From positions 682,001 through 746,000 of the forward strand of contig JAWWNJ010000005.1 of assembly GCA_037176885.1 (NCBI GenBank): DNA of 64,000 nt. Direction: 5' to 3'. Within the stretch, counting starts at the first letter, position 1. The number at the start of each line of letters is the position of its first letter. Source of the DNA: Favolaschia claudopus (lineage: Eukaryota > Basidiomycota > Agaricomycetes > Agaricales > Mycenaceae). The notes below the pieces were generated by a model that searched no databases, was not told the origin of the DNA, and was given only the letters and a program-made list of their open reading frames with translations. Both the position numbers and the translations under genes were made by a program. Below, one piece after another: positions 23,747 through 34,878 of this stretch.

Positions 23747-24053
23747 ATGATGGGAGGCCCCGGGAAGCTCCTGCAAAGCCTGCTCCGGAAAAGTGGGTTT
23801 TTCAGGCCAAAAAATCGCTCGACCTTCTCCGAAAGTGGGTTTTTGGGGAGATTTTGGGCTGTTTTCGACCGATTTCGCGGAAATCAAACTCAATTCTGAT
23901 CCCATCACTCGGCGAGCATTTCGGCAGGCGAAAACCTTCTCCAAAAAGTGGGTTTTTCAGCGGAAATTGACCCAACCGAGTGGGTTTTTGAGGCCAAAAT
24001 GCTGGACTTTTTCGGAGCAGGCTTTGCGGGAGCTTCCCGGGGCCTATGATGGG
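23747..24053. mobile_element. hAT-like MITE with 8-bp target duplication
   Basis: The element spans 23755-24045 (291 bp). Its ends are inverted repeats of about 39 bp with two mismatches, beginning AGGCCCCGGGAAGCTCC. It is flanked by the perfect direct repeat ATGATGGG (23747-23754 and 24046-24053). An 8-bp target duplication is characteristic of hAT-superfamily transposition. It is too short to encode a transposase, so it would have needed one from elsewhere. GTGGGTTTTT occurs four times inside. Confidence 0.88.
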
Positions 24054-24466
24054 AGTAGAGAAGAGAGAGTGAAAGTGACTTGTTACAGGTGGCTCAGAAT
24101 TTATGTCCGTCGCTGCGGTAATTTCCGAACCAAGCTGAGGTTTTTGGCCTGTTTTCGGGTTGTTCAGAATTGGACAAAGCAAATCAGACCAGAGACACAC
24201 AGGTTTTGCGATTCGGATTTCGGAATCAATCGAGAAAAAAGAATGCTTGTGATTTCGTCGTGGCAAATTTCATGGGTAAGAATGGTGGTTACTAAGCCCG
24301 AAGTGCACGTTCATTCTAAGCCAACAGAATCCACTACATGGAAGTGCAGAAAGAACGGGAAATCGCGAAGTGAGGAAGAACAGGAAGAGGCGCTCAGGAT
24401 CACCTGATCGTGTTTCCTAACTAAGCGCTGAGCGCTGAGCTCCCACCATGATGAGCGCCGAATTCG

Positions 24467-25763
24467 ATGGCTTTGGCGAGCACATACATCCTTCAAAGCC
24501 TAAATGCGAACCCGCCCCCGCCCCCTAGCCCGCTCACCTCTCTTGTATTCAGAATCCCATTTCCAGAAAATTTTCTCGACCGTCTTTGTGAACGATACAG
24601 CACTCTCAGGAAAGAACAACACCAAGAGAATGAAGGACACTTTGAGCTAAGCGCGGCGCGGCTCGCCCTCGAGGCTTACACAGAAGAGAGTATCGCTGCC
24701 GACAGGGAGCACTGGGTTGTGTGTGCCAAGTCTACTTTCGATACTCTTGTTACAGCTCACAAAGACACGCTACGGCATGTTGAGCTATTACTGCCGACTG
24801 GCGGGATCGCGACACCCCTCAACCTGTTCGAGTCTCTGAAGGAACTAACGCAACTCGAATCTCTGTGTGTTCAATGGGTGAACACATCATTTACCTCGCA
24901 TGAATTAGCCTGACTAACAGTTAACTTATTGCCTGCAGCCGATGCGCGGATACCATCCAGTATCCCTCATCCTTTCCTCAAGTTTTCTCGAAGTCAGCGA
25001 AGCGGCCATCCTTCCATCGTTTGAGCAATTCCATGCCGCACTCATGGATCTCCTCGCTGTGCACGCAACCACCCTCAAACGAGTCCGCATTTCTCTCCCC
25101 GAGTCAAGCCCACTCAAACCATTTAGCGCCCTATCCTTCAGAGCTGGCGCCTTCCCCTCCCTCCCCGCCCTCGAGATCCTCGACCTCACACACTGGAGTC
25201 CTAGTATCGCACAACTCGTGACTCTCCTTTCGCCTGGCGGGCGTCTCCCACACCTGCAGCACCTTATCCTCGACCACGGTGCCGAAATACCCCTCACAGA
25301 CGAGGTGGATGACGGCGACGAGGAGGTGCCGCCCGACTACGACTGGAGCGCCCCCGTCCCGCCCCTTGTAGAAACACACTCCTGGCCCGCGCTCGGCGCA
25401 TTCATCGCGAACGCAACCCCACCGCTACAACTCCGCTCCCTCAGCGCCGCGCTCCACGATGGCCGATGGAACTTTGCTCCAATTGGGGTGCCGCTTACCC
25501 GACGCTGGCTCCGGGAGCTCCTGGCGATGCCGGACAGTTACACTCCACCACTTGTCATCTGCACCGCCTGGCCACTCGCGTACGAGGCGCGCGAGTCTAA
25601 AGTGGATCCACAACAGACTGAAACTGAGGAGATGTTTGAGCATGCATCGGGCTGTGGACACCTTGCGTATCCCAGTGACCAGCGTCCAACGCCGGGATTG
25701 TGGCCCGCACAAAGCGCGCAGGCGCGTGCGACGCAGATGTTGTCTGGACGGCCGTGGTATTGA
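24467..25763 (+). CDS. LRR-like protein of unknown function
   Basis: Two exons, about 24467-24880 and 24940-25763, joined at a GTGAAC donor inside ...ESLCVQW and resuming PMRGYHPVSL. The product is about 410 residues. The N-terminal part resembles a short helical module (ARLALEAYTEESIAADREHW). The rest has leucine-rich repeat-like spacing (LKELTQLESLCV, TTLKRVRISLPESS, FPSLPALEILDLTHW, LPHLQHLILDHG), as in basidiomycete F-box/LRR proteins, but no F-box is evident at the start. A role as a ubiquitin-ligase adaptor is therefore only a possibility. A decayed second copy lies at 53630-54180. An overlapping upstream ATG at about 24448 is in another frame. Confidence 0.6.
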
Positions 25764-26127
25764 GAGTAGTGGTGGCAATGTCGGTGGATTGAGCCGTCGG
25801 GATGCTTAAATCACTTCTGATGCTCTCTGAGACGTGAAGGAGGCAGAATGTCATGCATAACCGTTGCTCGAGTTAATCCGACATTGAGAGGCAGACCGAA
25901 AGAGAGATGTATATTCGTCGATGGCTCTGAAATCGGCTAGGCAATCTGAGATGTTCGGGGCCTACAGGCCAGTTGTTATGGGAGGATGTAGTTACTAGGT
26001 GTACTTGGTATGTTCGTGAGTTGTCGGCGCCTTGAACTTTGTTGCTCCAATAGTATTGGCCATGCACAATTGTATCGTCCTGGAACGACAGTCTCCAATG
26101 TATATTCCAAATACATTTATCCGTAAG
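25764..26127. other. Short convergent spacer
   Basis: Lies between the 3' ends of the LRR-like gene (+) and the P450 gene (-). It is AT-rich in its second half, consistent with two 3' untranslated regions. Nothing else was seen. Confidence 0.5.
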
Positions 26128-28359
26128 TTACATTTCCCCTAACAATCTCTCTAATTCCTTCACATCCCTCCGCGGCTCGAAGCGCACTGAAAACGGCAGC
26201 GGATGTGTATTGGCAGTATTGGTGAAAGCCATCGTATCAATCGGCTTCTTCTCGTCAGGCAGAATGCGGAACGACCAGAGCATGAGTGCAGTATTGATAA
26301 ACAAGGACCTAAATCGACGAAAGAGATCGTCAACCAGATGCAAACACGATTTAGACAGGAGCCGTACTTGCTTGCGACATGCAAGCCCGGGCACACCTAA
26401 CAGCGAAAAAGGGTGAGCCATAATAACACATTTCAGAGGAATCGATACGTACGCGTCTTCCGAAACCAAACTGAAAGACCTTTAGATCTTCTCGAATTTT
26501 ATTTCCGTCCGCCGTTATCCATCGTTGCGGGTCGAAGCGCTCTGGGTCAGGAAATATCACCGGATCGCGCGCGATGGACCTGCAGTATCTGCATGAGCAT
26601 ATCCTATAGTGTCAAGCCTGTCGGCATCTGTTCACCAATGGTTGCCATAGATCGCGGCTCCTGCGGGTATGACATGGCCGTTCTAGACGAAGGTGAGCAA
26701 AGGTAGACGCAACGACGCTCCCGGTAGCATACATAGACGATATCCCTAGTTGCCCGGTGCGCAAAGCCTATCAGAGTTGCCAAGAGGTTAGCAGGGGATA
26801 AATAGGATCGAGCCTTGTCGCACCTCCTGCGCTGACCGGCCGCCTACACGAGATCGTTCGTGAGTTTGTTTGAGTGAATAGGGACTAGCAGAAAAATGGC
26901 CTACCACCGGAACGTCTCCAGATAAAACGCAGTCACTTGCACCAAATCAGGCTCTTCTTGGAAAGTGGGAACTTGCGAGAATGTCAGTAGCCTGTGGGCA
27001 CCGACTTGTTTGCAAGACCTACGTTTCCCAGTCCCTACGACAATGTCGAGCTGGTCCTGGACCTTTTGCTGAGCCTCAGGGAATGTAGCCGCCGCCATCA
27101 CCATAATTGAAATTGCGGAAGCGCTCTGACACATTCATTCTCGACGAGTTGGAAATGGAGAGATTAACTCACAGTCCCCGCGCCTGCACCAAACATCGAT
27201 CCAGCCAAATACGCAGCTTCATTATCGGTCAATTGATATTCCTCTTGGTGTTCGACAAGCATTTTCGCGAAGCAGGGCTTCACGTCCTGGTTCGCAACCT
27301 ATACATAGTCGCGTAAGGTCGGGGATTGAGAACGAACGAATTCGAAATGAGGCAAAGCCCGTACCAATCGTTGTCGAACACTCTCCAATTGCGACTTGAA
27401 CAAGCCCAGCTCCATCTGGTGCTGTCGACGTAGCTCCGAAAGATATCCGGGAACATATCGAAGAAGCGGGAAAGCGTCCACCATGTACGCGCCGGGAACA
27501 AGGGCTGCGCCGAGTCTCGCTTGAGCACCGTTGACCTCTTGGATGATGGGGGCGGTGGATGCGGTGTGGGCGGCAGCTCCGTATGTCAACGATAATATCA
27601 CACTCGCAGCATATCTGCGAATGAATATCTCACTCAGTCAGATTACCAACATACTGTAGATATTCGCAACCCACCCTTGCGAATGTGTCATATGGTTCGC
27701 TGGATCTCTCAGCAAGTCCAGCATATGATATTGCGCGTTCACTTGTTGGATTGGCTGGTACTGAGCCGCAACGATGGGTCGTAGTTGCGAATGCAAGACT
27801 CTGCATCAAATAAATTTCAGTTTCCTGGTGTTCTGCCTCGATCCACCTGCATACTCAACTTGCGAAGCTTCCGTAGCCGTTCACCATTAGGGATGAGCAG
27901 CGTTCGCATTCCTCCCGAAAGCGTCTCCCCTGCTGCGATATTACTCGGCCGGTCAGCATTCGAAGCGCCTTCCTTCTCCATAATCTCAACCGCAGCCTTT
28001 GGAGGTAATTCGAATGCGATTCGATTCAGACCGACTGGTGTACTCACATCGTACCGCCCAACAATCACCGTAAGCTGTCGACCCCTCCAGAACGAGATAA
28101 CAGGTCCATATTCTTGAATCCATTCTTCGAATTTCAACCATGGACTGACCAAAACAGACAGTTGAGCCATGACCGTAAGCTGCAGCACGAATCGAAGAAA
28201 TAGCTACAGTTCTCTCGGGATAGCAGGACCAGTGAGCCAATGGCCAGTTGGCCCGGGCGGAAGCAGCTTCCCACTGAGTCGCGCTTTGCGGAATTGTAGG
28301 AAGATCCAGGTGGTGACAGCAAGAAGAAACAAGAGCGTTGGAGGTTGTAGGGGGGCCAT
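26128..28359 (-). CDS. Cytochrome P450 monooxygenase 1
   Basis: Multi-exon P450, about 510 residues. MAPLQPPTLLFLLAVTTWIF is a membrane anchor, followed by the proline-rich LLPPGPTGHWLTG hinge. Landmarks in order: GPVISFWRGRQLTVIVG (beta-1), NADRPSN, I-helix SMFGAGAGTSASAISIM, K-helix ExxR in YLETFRW, RPVSAGGFAHRATRDIVYNG, FPDPERFDPQRW (PERF region) and the heme loop FGFGRRVCPGLHVA, with the ligand Cys codon at 26391-26393. It ends FEPRRDVKELERLLGEM. The I-helix acid normally seen before the oxygen-activating Thr is Gly here (codon 27176-27178). It is likely an ER-bound fungal class II enzyme that needs a P450 reductase. The substrate is unknown. Confidence 0.9.
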
Positions 28360-29119
28360 GTTAACCTCCGCTAAGCTGTGGCGAACGGCGAACGCGTTTG
28401 CTATTATATCCCGAACCACGTCCGAGACCGTGCTACCTTCTCAGGTCCCTTGGGGTTGGTGGCCTCGGCTTCACGCGATTTGAATGTGGGCAAGGTTCTT
28501 TCGGATAATTGAATTAGACGTCGACGCGGACATGTGAACTTGCAAGGGAACAGAGACGCGGCAATTCGGCTATCCTCGGTGCACGATGTAGTTGACGTGG
28601 AGGAAGAGGCTGAATCGACAAATTGGCAGAGGCAAAAATATCTCAGAGCTCTAACGGGAGCTACCTTCATGTATCTCGAAGAATTCCATTCATTCTCAGC
28701 CCAATGTAGGGTACTGCAATATTGTACATGGTTCATTTGGTTAGACCTCCATCTTTCTTGCGCCTCTAAAGCCACAGCACTGTGACAAGGAGGGTAGGAA
28801 AATTACTACAGAAGGACGGTAAGTGTGTTTCACTTGCATATCGCTACAAGCCTTCCTGCGTGAAGGGGGGCAATCGTAGAGATGAGTAAGTTATTAGAGA
28901 ATGTAGTGGCGTATAGGTTCCATGGAGTGAGTGAGTGGATGATATGCATGCGTTGGATGTATGGTAATGGACGAATTGATGCTCGATTAACCAGAGATGA
29001 CTTGCGCTTTATGTATGATTGCCCATGCTGGGCGGTGACCCAAAGAAAACGACAGAAATGCCGGCGAGAGTGGGCGGCGACAGGCGAATGGAGCGTTTCC
29101 GCTTCGGTGGGGGCACTGG
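28360..29119. other. Intergenic, no gene seen
   Basis: Upstream region of P450-1 and downstream region of the next minus-strand gene. Frames are short and show no family resemblance. Confidence 0.5.
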
Positions 29120-30956
29120 CTAATTGCCCCACGAAGGCAACCCACCCCGCTGCCGCGTCGACCCCCTCCCCGCCGCAACATTCAAATACACCTCCCCTTC
29201 CTCCGAGCCATCCTCGCCGCCACGCGCATCCTCACCATGACCACCCCTCGCCCTCCCCCAACTAAGACTAAGGCTCCACCGCTTATTACCCTCCGCCCCA
29301 GGCAGCGGCGGAACAGGCGGAATGTCTCCCTGCCCATGTCCATGTATTTGCCCATCAAGCTCAAGACACCTCCTCAGACTCCGCACACTCCGGCTTCTCT
29401 CCATCGCCGCCGGACCCGCATGTCTCGAAGGTATAAGTATCCTCGCGAGCGTCAACTCCTCCTCGCCCTCCGAACTCGCGTCGCTTTCCCCCGAGTCGAG
29501 AGCACTCCCATCACTCCTACGAGGGGGAGAAAGTAGTTGTGCACCAGCCGCTGTGGTACCCCAACCACCAAGGAACCTCGAGCGCGCGAGCTCGAGTTTC
29601 AACTGCTCCGGATCCGGCAGCTCAAACTGCCCACGCAAATCGAGGTCCGCAGCCCGTGCCTTGCCCTTGTCGCGCCGCACAGGCGAAGACCCGCGACTCC
29701 GACATACGACGCGACCGACGCTCACCTGACTCTCGCTACGCTTCGCGCGTGCGGTGGAGAGACGGGTGGTTAACAATGGAGGCGCGAGGGATGCGTTGGC
29801 GTTGGCATTCGTCCGGTCGCTCAAACGCCCCCGAGTCTTCACGGAGACAGTGCGTCCGAGCTTTGCCGCGCTGGCAGGCGCAGGGGAGCCCGAGATCGGC
29901 GGGAGGGCGGGGGCGGCGAAGTATTCGCGTGCGCGCTTGACGTTGTCCATCCAATTCGTCGGCATGCGCGGGACGATGGTGGGACTGAGGAGCGACTCTT
30001 CTTCGGCATCGTCCGTCATGCGGGTGTACGTTGGTGGTGTACTTTGTGGGCGGTCAAAGGAGGTCATGTGTCGGAGATATGTGGAGGCACGAGTGGGTGT
30101 CGGCTGTTGCGGAGGAGGAGGGGAGGCGACGATGCTCGTGCGGGAGGATGACGGGTGATGCTGGTAGTAGCGGTTAACAGGCCGTTGGGGTTTGGGTTGA
30201 TGAAGGGACGGAAGTTGCTGGAGGAGATCGTCGGAAGGTAATGGGGGAACGATCGAGTCGACCCGGTGGTGGCGTTGCTGCATGTCCGCGACACTACGGC
30301 TGGGCGATAGGGGCCCAGCCTTGCTATCACGGCGAACAGACGGCCGTTGGGTTGGACTATCTGTGACGCGGTTGCGGCGTGATTGCTGCTGTGAGACGGA
30401 GCTGCGAGTGGCATGCGGGCGTGGCGTGCGATTCAGTGAGGGTGAAGATGGCGGAGAGTAAACTGGTACTGCAATTTCGGTATCTGGGTCTTCTTCGCGT
30501 TTGAGGCTCGAGGTGCGACTAGGTACAAGGTTGGACAGAAAACCGACGAATGTAGAGCCCAGATTCGGACTTTTCGTCTCATCCTGAGAAGCAGTCCGTT
30601 CGGTTTCGGGAGTGAATATCCGTGTTTCTTTGTAGCCTGCTTCACGCAGTAAATCTTCTAGACGCTCGTAGGTCTTAGAAGTGCCTCTTCTATGTAACGG
30701 CACGCGCCCGACGCCCTCTGGATACGGTTTGCGAGTGCGACCGGAGGGGCGGGGAGGTGGGGTTGTGGGTTCGGTGGTGGACCCGGCAGAGTTGAAATTT
30801 GAATTCGAGGGCGAAAGAGAAGGCGGTGAGGGCGAAGTCTGGTCTCTGGGGGATGGGGGAGTCGGGATGATATTGTAACTCGCCTAGAATCGTCAGAGAG
30901 CCTTCAAAACAATGGGAAAGCCTGCCAAGTACCTTGTCATGCAAAGGGCGAGCCAT
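29120..30956 (-). CDS. Large disordered Ser/Pro/Arg-rich protein
   Basis: Two exons, 30933-30956 (MARPLHDK) and 29120-30883, join in phase and give 595 residues. The second exon is one long frame of 588 codons, far longer than chance. One short region looks ordered: RRGTSKTYERLEDLLREAGY, predicted helical, followed by KETRIFTPETER. The rest is low-complexity and rich in Ser, Pro and Arg with many SP/RRxS sites (for example SPTQRPSVRRDS), the pattern of phosphoregulated disordered proteins. A Trp-containing patch RFLGGWGTTAAGAQLLSPP and a C-terminal NKRWSLSLSWG also stand out. No recognised domain, and no function is assigned. High GC agrees with a genuine coding exon. Confidence 0.7.
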
Positions 30957-31262
30957 AACGGCGTCGGCGCTGTCGCCTAATAGTCGTCGCTGGCGGTGAA
31001 ACGGTGACAGAAAGTTGCCCGAGCCAATGGTAGTGAGTTGCACGTGTAAGCGTGTTGGTATCAGGATCTAATTGTAAACCCCGGAGATTGCCTGTGCTAG
31101 CAACGCTACATTGACAACGCCGCCGGTGACGGCGACGACGATTGTTTTCGGGCGGGGTTGAGGAGGTTTAAGGCAAAAGAAACGGGGAGGAATCTGAGGA
31201 TGGTTGACGTAGTGTTGAGGAATTAGCTAACGACGCGTCAATAAGCGCCAACAAAGAATCGC

Positions 31263-31312
31263 GGGGGTTAGGGTTAGGCTAAGGTTAGGGTTCCTTGTTA
31301 GGGTTAGGTTCG
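31263..31312 (+). repeat. Interstitial telomere-type repeat (TTAGGG)n
   Basis: Within about 50 bases there are several exact or near-exact TTAGGG units (GGGGTTAGGGTTAGGCTAAGGTTAGGG and TTAGGGTTAGG) in one orientation. A lone GGTTAGGGTCAGG lies at about 31412. TTAGGG is the telomere repeat of most filamentous fungi. Confidence 0.75.
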
Positions 31313-32070
31313 GAACAAGCCTTCTCCCAGCTGGTTTCACGTGAGTGTCATGTGAGTGTGGAGATGTGATCCGAACTTCAAGCCTATCGGTCCGAAGCTC
31401 CGGACCTAGGTTAGGGTCAGGTATCTCAACTTCGTCAATGTCATGAACAAGTAACTTGCAGCGCGCTCGCTCACCGAATCTTGTGTGAACTATCATCAAG
31501 TCCTTACAAGACGGTGACGCCCTCCAGGCGCGTCGGAGAACGCTATACACGCCTATATGATATGTTAGCCACCACATGCGAGAACGGTGCTGCTCCTGGC
31601 CCTCAGACGAACTCAAACGTACCGGCGACACCTCTCCCTGCTCGCCTCTACTTCCACATTCCCAGATCTCGTTTCCGAGCTTACTGGGCTCGGCTTTATT
31701 TGTTTCGCGTCCGAAGAACGATCTTTGCTAAACCTTCCCCAACATCTGCGGTTCACATAGAGATTCCATCGCCACAGCAAACCACATTTCCCTCCGCTTG
31801 TACGCTCCTATAGAGAAATAATCTTTTACTAGCGGGTCAATCACAACTGCCTTTCTCTCACCCCATCCCTTCGCCACCGAAGTGGCAAGGGGCAAGCTGC
31901 TAATTCATTTTAGTCAATCCTAACCAGCTGGTCCTTCTTTAAACAACTTGAATCGCGCGGATGACTGAACGGATCCTCGGAGAAGGCTGGTAGCTCAAAG
32001 GCCCTTCAATCCCCTGCTTTCCTTTCGGCCTCAAGGCGTTACTTGATAAGAGCGGTGGTGGAGTGCATCC

Positions 32071-32088
32071 ATGCACCACTCGGCCTGA
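32071..32088 (+). promoter_or_regulatory. Upstream ORF in the P450-2 leader
   Basis: A 5-codon frame (ATG CAC CAC TCG GCC TGA) ends two bases before the P450-2 ATG at 32091. Its ATG sits in a small inverted repeat GTGCAT/ATGCAC. If it is transcribed, it could limit translation of the P450. Confidence 0.35.
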
Positions 32089-32090
32089 GG

Positions 32091-34284
32091 ATGATTGCGA
32101 CTTTCCTTGCACTGGTCTTTGTCGGCTGCATAGCTCGCCTCCTCATCACTGGAAGACGAGAGCGGACGCTTCCTCCAGGTCTTTGATATTATTTTACATT
32201 TCCGCTTAATTTAATATCACCAACACTCTGCAGGTCCACCGACAATCCCAATCTTAGGGAACCTCCACATCCTACCTCAAGTAGATCAGTCACACCTCAA
32301 GTAAGAGAAATCCCAAACTACAGTGTCATATCTCATTGTCTAGGTTCACGGAATGGGCGAGGAGATATGGCGATATCTTCTCGGTAATATTCCGCCAAAA
32401 TTCAGTTCGCTCTATTTCATGATTCTTTCAAGATCAAGATTGCCAGCAACACAATGGTTGTGCTGTCAAGTGCGACAGCAATCAAAGAGATCGTCGACAA
32501 GTCATCCTGGATAGCCAGCTCAAGACCACCGAAATACATATCAATTCTATCGGCTGGCGGGTATCATGTCTTGTTCGCCTGCGACAGTACGTGCCCTGCT
32601 ATCCCGCCAATATAGGTGATGCGCCTTGACGCGACTATGCTTCCAGCACCACTGCTCAGGAAAATAAGAAAAGCAATTGCCCGGTTTCTGTCTCCTGCTC
32701 ACGCAATGCGACATTCGCCCATCAGGAGTGCAGAGAGCACTCAGCTTCTATACGAGTTGATGACACACCCAGAGGTCACCATCCTCGCTTTTCCGATTAT
32801 TGCAAGCTGAACCTGCGAGCCAGGATTTCTCCAAGTCCATCGGGAGATATATGCATTCTATCGCAATGGCAAGTATTTCTAGTCACGAAGGCGAGAAGAG
32901 TGATTTGACTCTCAGGAAGCTGACTACCTATGGTCAAAGAGTACCGTCTGCCGCCTCGCCCAACGCGCAATATTTCATGGAAGTGCGTATCGATTCTCAG
33001 CATATACCAACCCAATTTAACCTCCTTCCAGCTCCTCCATCAATCTATGCGAATCCATGTTCACGGCAACTTCCCCCCAATCGACCTAATACCCGTACTC
33101 AAATATCTTCCGGAGCGGTGGGCCCCATGGCTCGCCATCAGTCGCCGCAGTCGAGCCCAAACAGCCGCGTTACATTCCGAGTTCACAGAAGTGGCCATAT
33201 CGCATGTCAGTTCAGCCAAACCTGAGGACGACACCGCTCGGCAGGGTGAATGTTTTATCAGCTACATTTCGAAGATGAGGCTGTCTCCGGAAGAGTTTGA
33301 TACGTTTTCGTGAGTGCTTGATTTACACAGCAGAGCGTAAAAGATGTTTTTCTTGGTATAGGTACTCTGCCTTCACACTGACGGAGGCAGGCACCGACAC
33401 CACTGCCACGTATCTGCGTTCCCTTGTCCTGATACTCGCAGTCTACCCTGAGTACCAGGAGCGCGCACGGCAGGAGATCGACGACGTCGTTGGACTGGCG
33501 CGGCTTCCCGAGCTAGCGGACTTCAGTCAAATGCCTTTCATCAACGCCCTCATCAAGGAGGTTACCCGCATACAACCGATTTTTCCGACTGGGATTCCAC
33601 ATTACACGACTGAGGATATCCGTGTAGGTTTCCAGTTTTGTCTTGGTACGGATGCCCATTGAATCATGGCTATCTTGCCTTGATAGTACAAGGACTACAT
33701 CATACCAAAGAATACGACTGTCATCATGAATATCTGTATGTGCTTCACTACAACAAAGTGTATATCGTACTGAGGTAGATGAACAGATTCGATATTCCGG
33801 AATCCGGACATCTTCGATGAGCCCGAGGTATTCAACCCGGAGCGATACATCCAGTCCGAGCATGGAACGCGTGATGGGATGGACACGGATTTTCGGGACA
33901 ACCTCATTTTCGGCGCCGGGCGGGTGAGTCGCTCGCTCGCTTCTTCGCACAGAATTGTTGATGGATGGAGAAGAGGATTTGCGCGGGTGAATCTATGGCT
34001 CGAAACACGATACAACTAACAGCCATGCGGCTCATTTGGGCTTTCTCCTTCTCATCCGCTGTGGACCCTCAAACCTCGCGACCTGTCCCAAGGGATCTTG
34101 ACTTCTATGAACCTGTGAGTGGCTGCTAAGACCGGACTTCTTTTCGCTGACTCCGCCATAGGGTTTCATGACGACGCCACATCCGTTTCGGTGTACGATT
34201 CAGGTGCGGAGTGGGGATCGACGAGAGGTGATATTGAGGGCGTTTGACGATGCAAAGGAAGTGTTGCAGCGCTATGAGCGTTGA
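32091..34284 (+). CDS. Cytochrome P450 monooxygenase 2
   Basis: MIATFLALVFVGCIARLLIT is the membrane anchor, followed by the hinge LPPG-PPTIPILGNLHILPQ. Further landmarks: FTEWARRYGDIFS, KIRKAIARFLSPAHAMRH, DLIPVLKYLPERWAPW, I-helix FTLTEAGTDTTATYL (canonical acid-Thr pair), K-helix IKEVTRIQP (ExxR with Glu and Arg), YKDYIIPKNTTVIMNI, FNPERYIQSEHGTRDGMD (PERF) and heme loop FGAGRRICAGESMARNT with the Cys codon at 33980-33982. It ends at the TGA at 34282. The product is about 510 residues. All but one junction phase well. The exon join between about 32585 and 32665 could not be phased, which leaves either an unusual splice or a small lesion. It is probably a detoxifying or secondary-metabolism enzyme. 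Confidence 0.85.
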
Positions 34285-34878
34285 GAGGGGTGTATCTAGT
34301 TTTCTTTTGGTGTAACAGGCACTTTTTGTGTTGGTCATAGTATGCAATGGAATACACACGCGGATCCTAATTTGTTGCGAGACTGTGGCGCTGGGGTCCA
34401 TAGACAGGCCAAATCCGCTGGGACTCGACACAGCGCCCGCTGGAGGAGACAGAAGGAGAGGTTCGGATGCAGTTGCCAGTTGGTGATTCCTGGTACCGAC
34501 GCTAGGCAGCCTGGCTCAAGGCTTCAAATTCGGATTTCGTTTCAGCGTGAAAAGATTGTGCCGCCTCCACTTAGACTGGTAGCCCGGGTTGAAGTGGTTG
34601 AGTGCCATTAAATAATATTGTCCATCAGACAGTCCGGGCCAGGTGTCTGGTGTTCTAATTAATATTCTGTTGTTTCTGCAATCCCACTGCGTTTTGTGCT
34701 GGTGCTGCAGTGCACTGGTCAATGACTACATACTTGGTTCACTTTGAATTAATTTTCTGTAGTACATATGGGCTAAAATATAGTCTGTACCACATCCTTT
34801 TAATCGGACCTCTATGACATGGTTTCCATTTGTTACAACCCTTATCCACACCTTATTATATAACTCAGCACTACATAC
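34285..34878. other. Convergent spacer, no gene seen
   Basis: Between the 3' ends of P450-2 (+) and the adenylate-forming-like gene (-). AT-rich, with only short frames. Confidence 0.5.

Larger units (their letters stand above)
22496..24466. other. Repeat-bearing intergenic region
   Basis: About 2 kb between ABC copy 1 and the LRR-like gene. It holds AT-rich 3' sequence (22500-22760), a minisatellite (22945-23412) and a MITE (23755-24045). No gene was found. Confidence 0.6.
30957..32090. other. Divergent intergenic region with telomere-like repeats
   Basis: Lies between the disordered-protein gene (-) and P450-2 (+). It holds the TTAGGG tract at 31263-31312, a GC hairpin at 31866-31891 (CCCTT/AAGGG arms around GCCAC/GTGGC) and a CT-rich leader before P450-2. 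A 135-codon minus-strand frame across the telomere tract has no recognised relative. Confidence 0.5.

Noticed and set aside
23793..24407. 204-codon plus-strand frame through the MITE
   Set aside because: It begins inside one terminal repeat and runs out past the other, so it reads transposon ends and flanking DNA.
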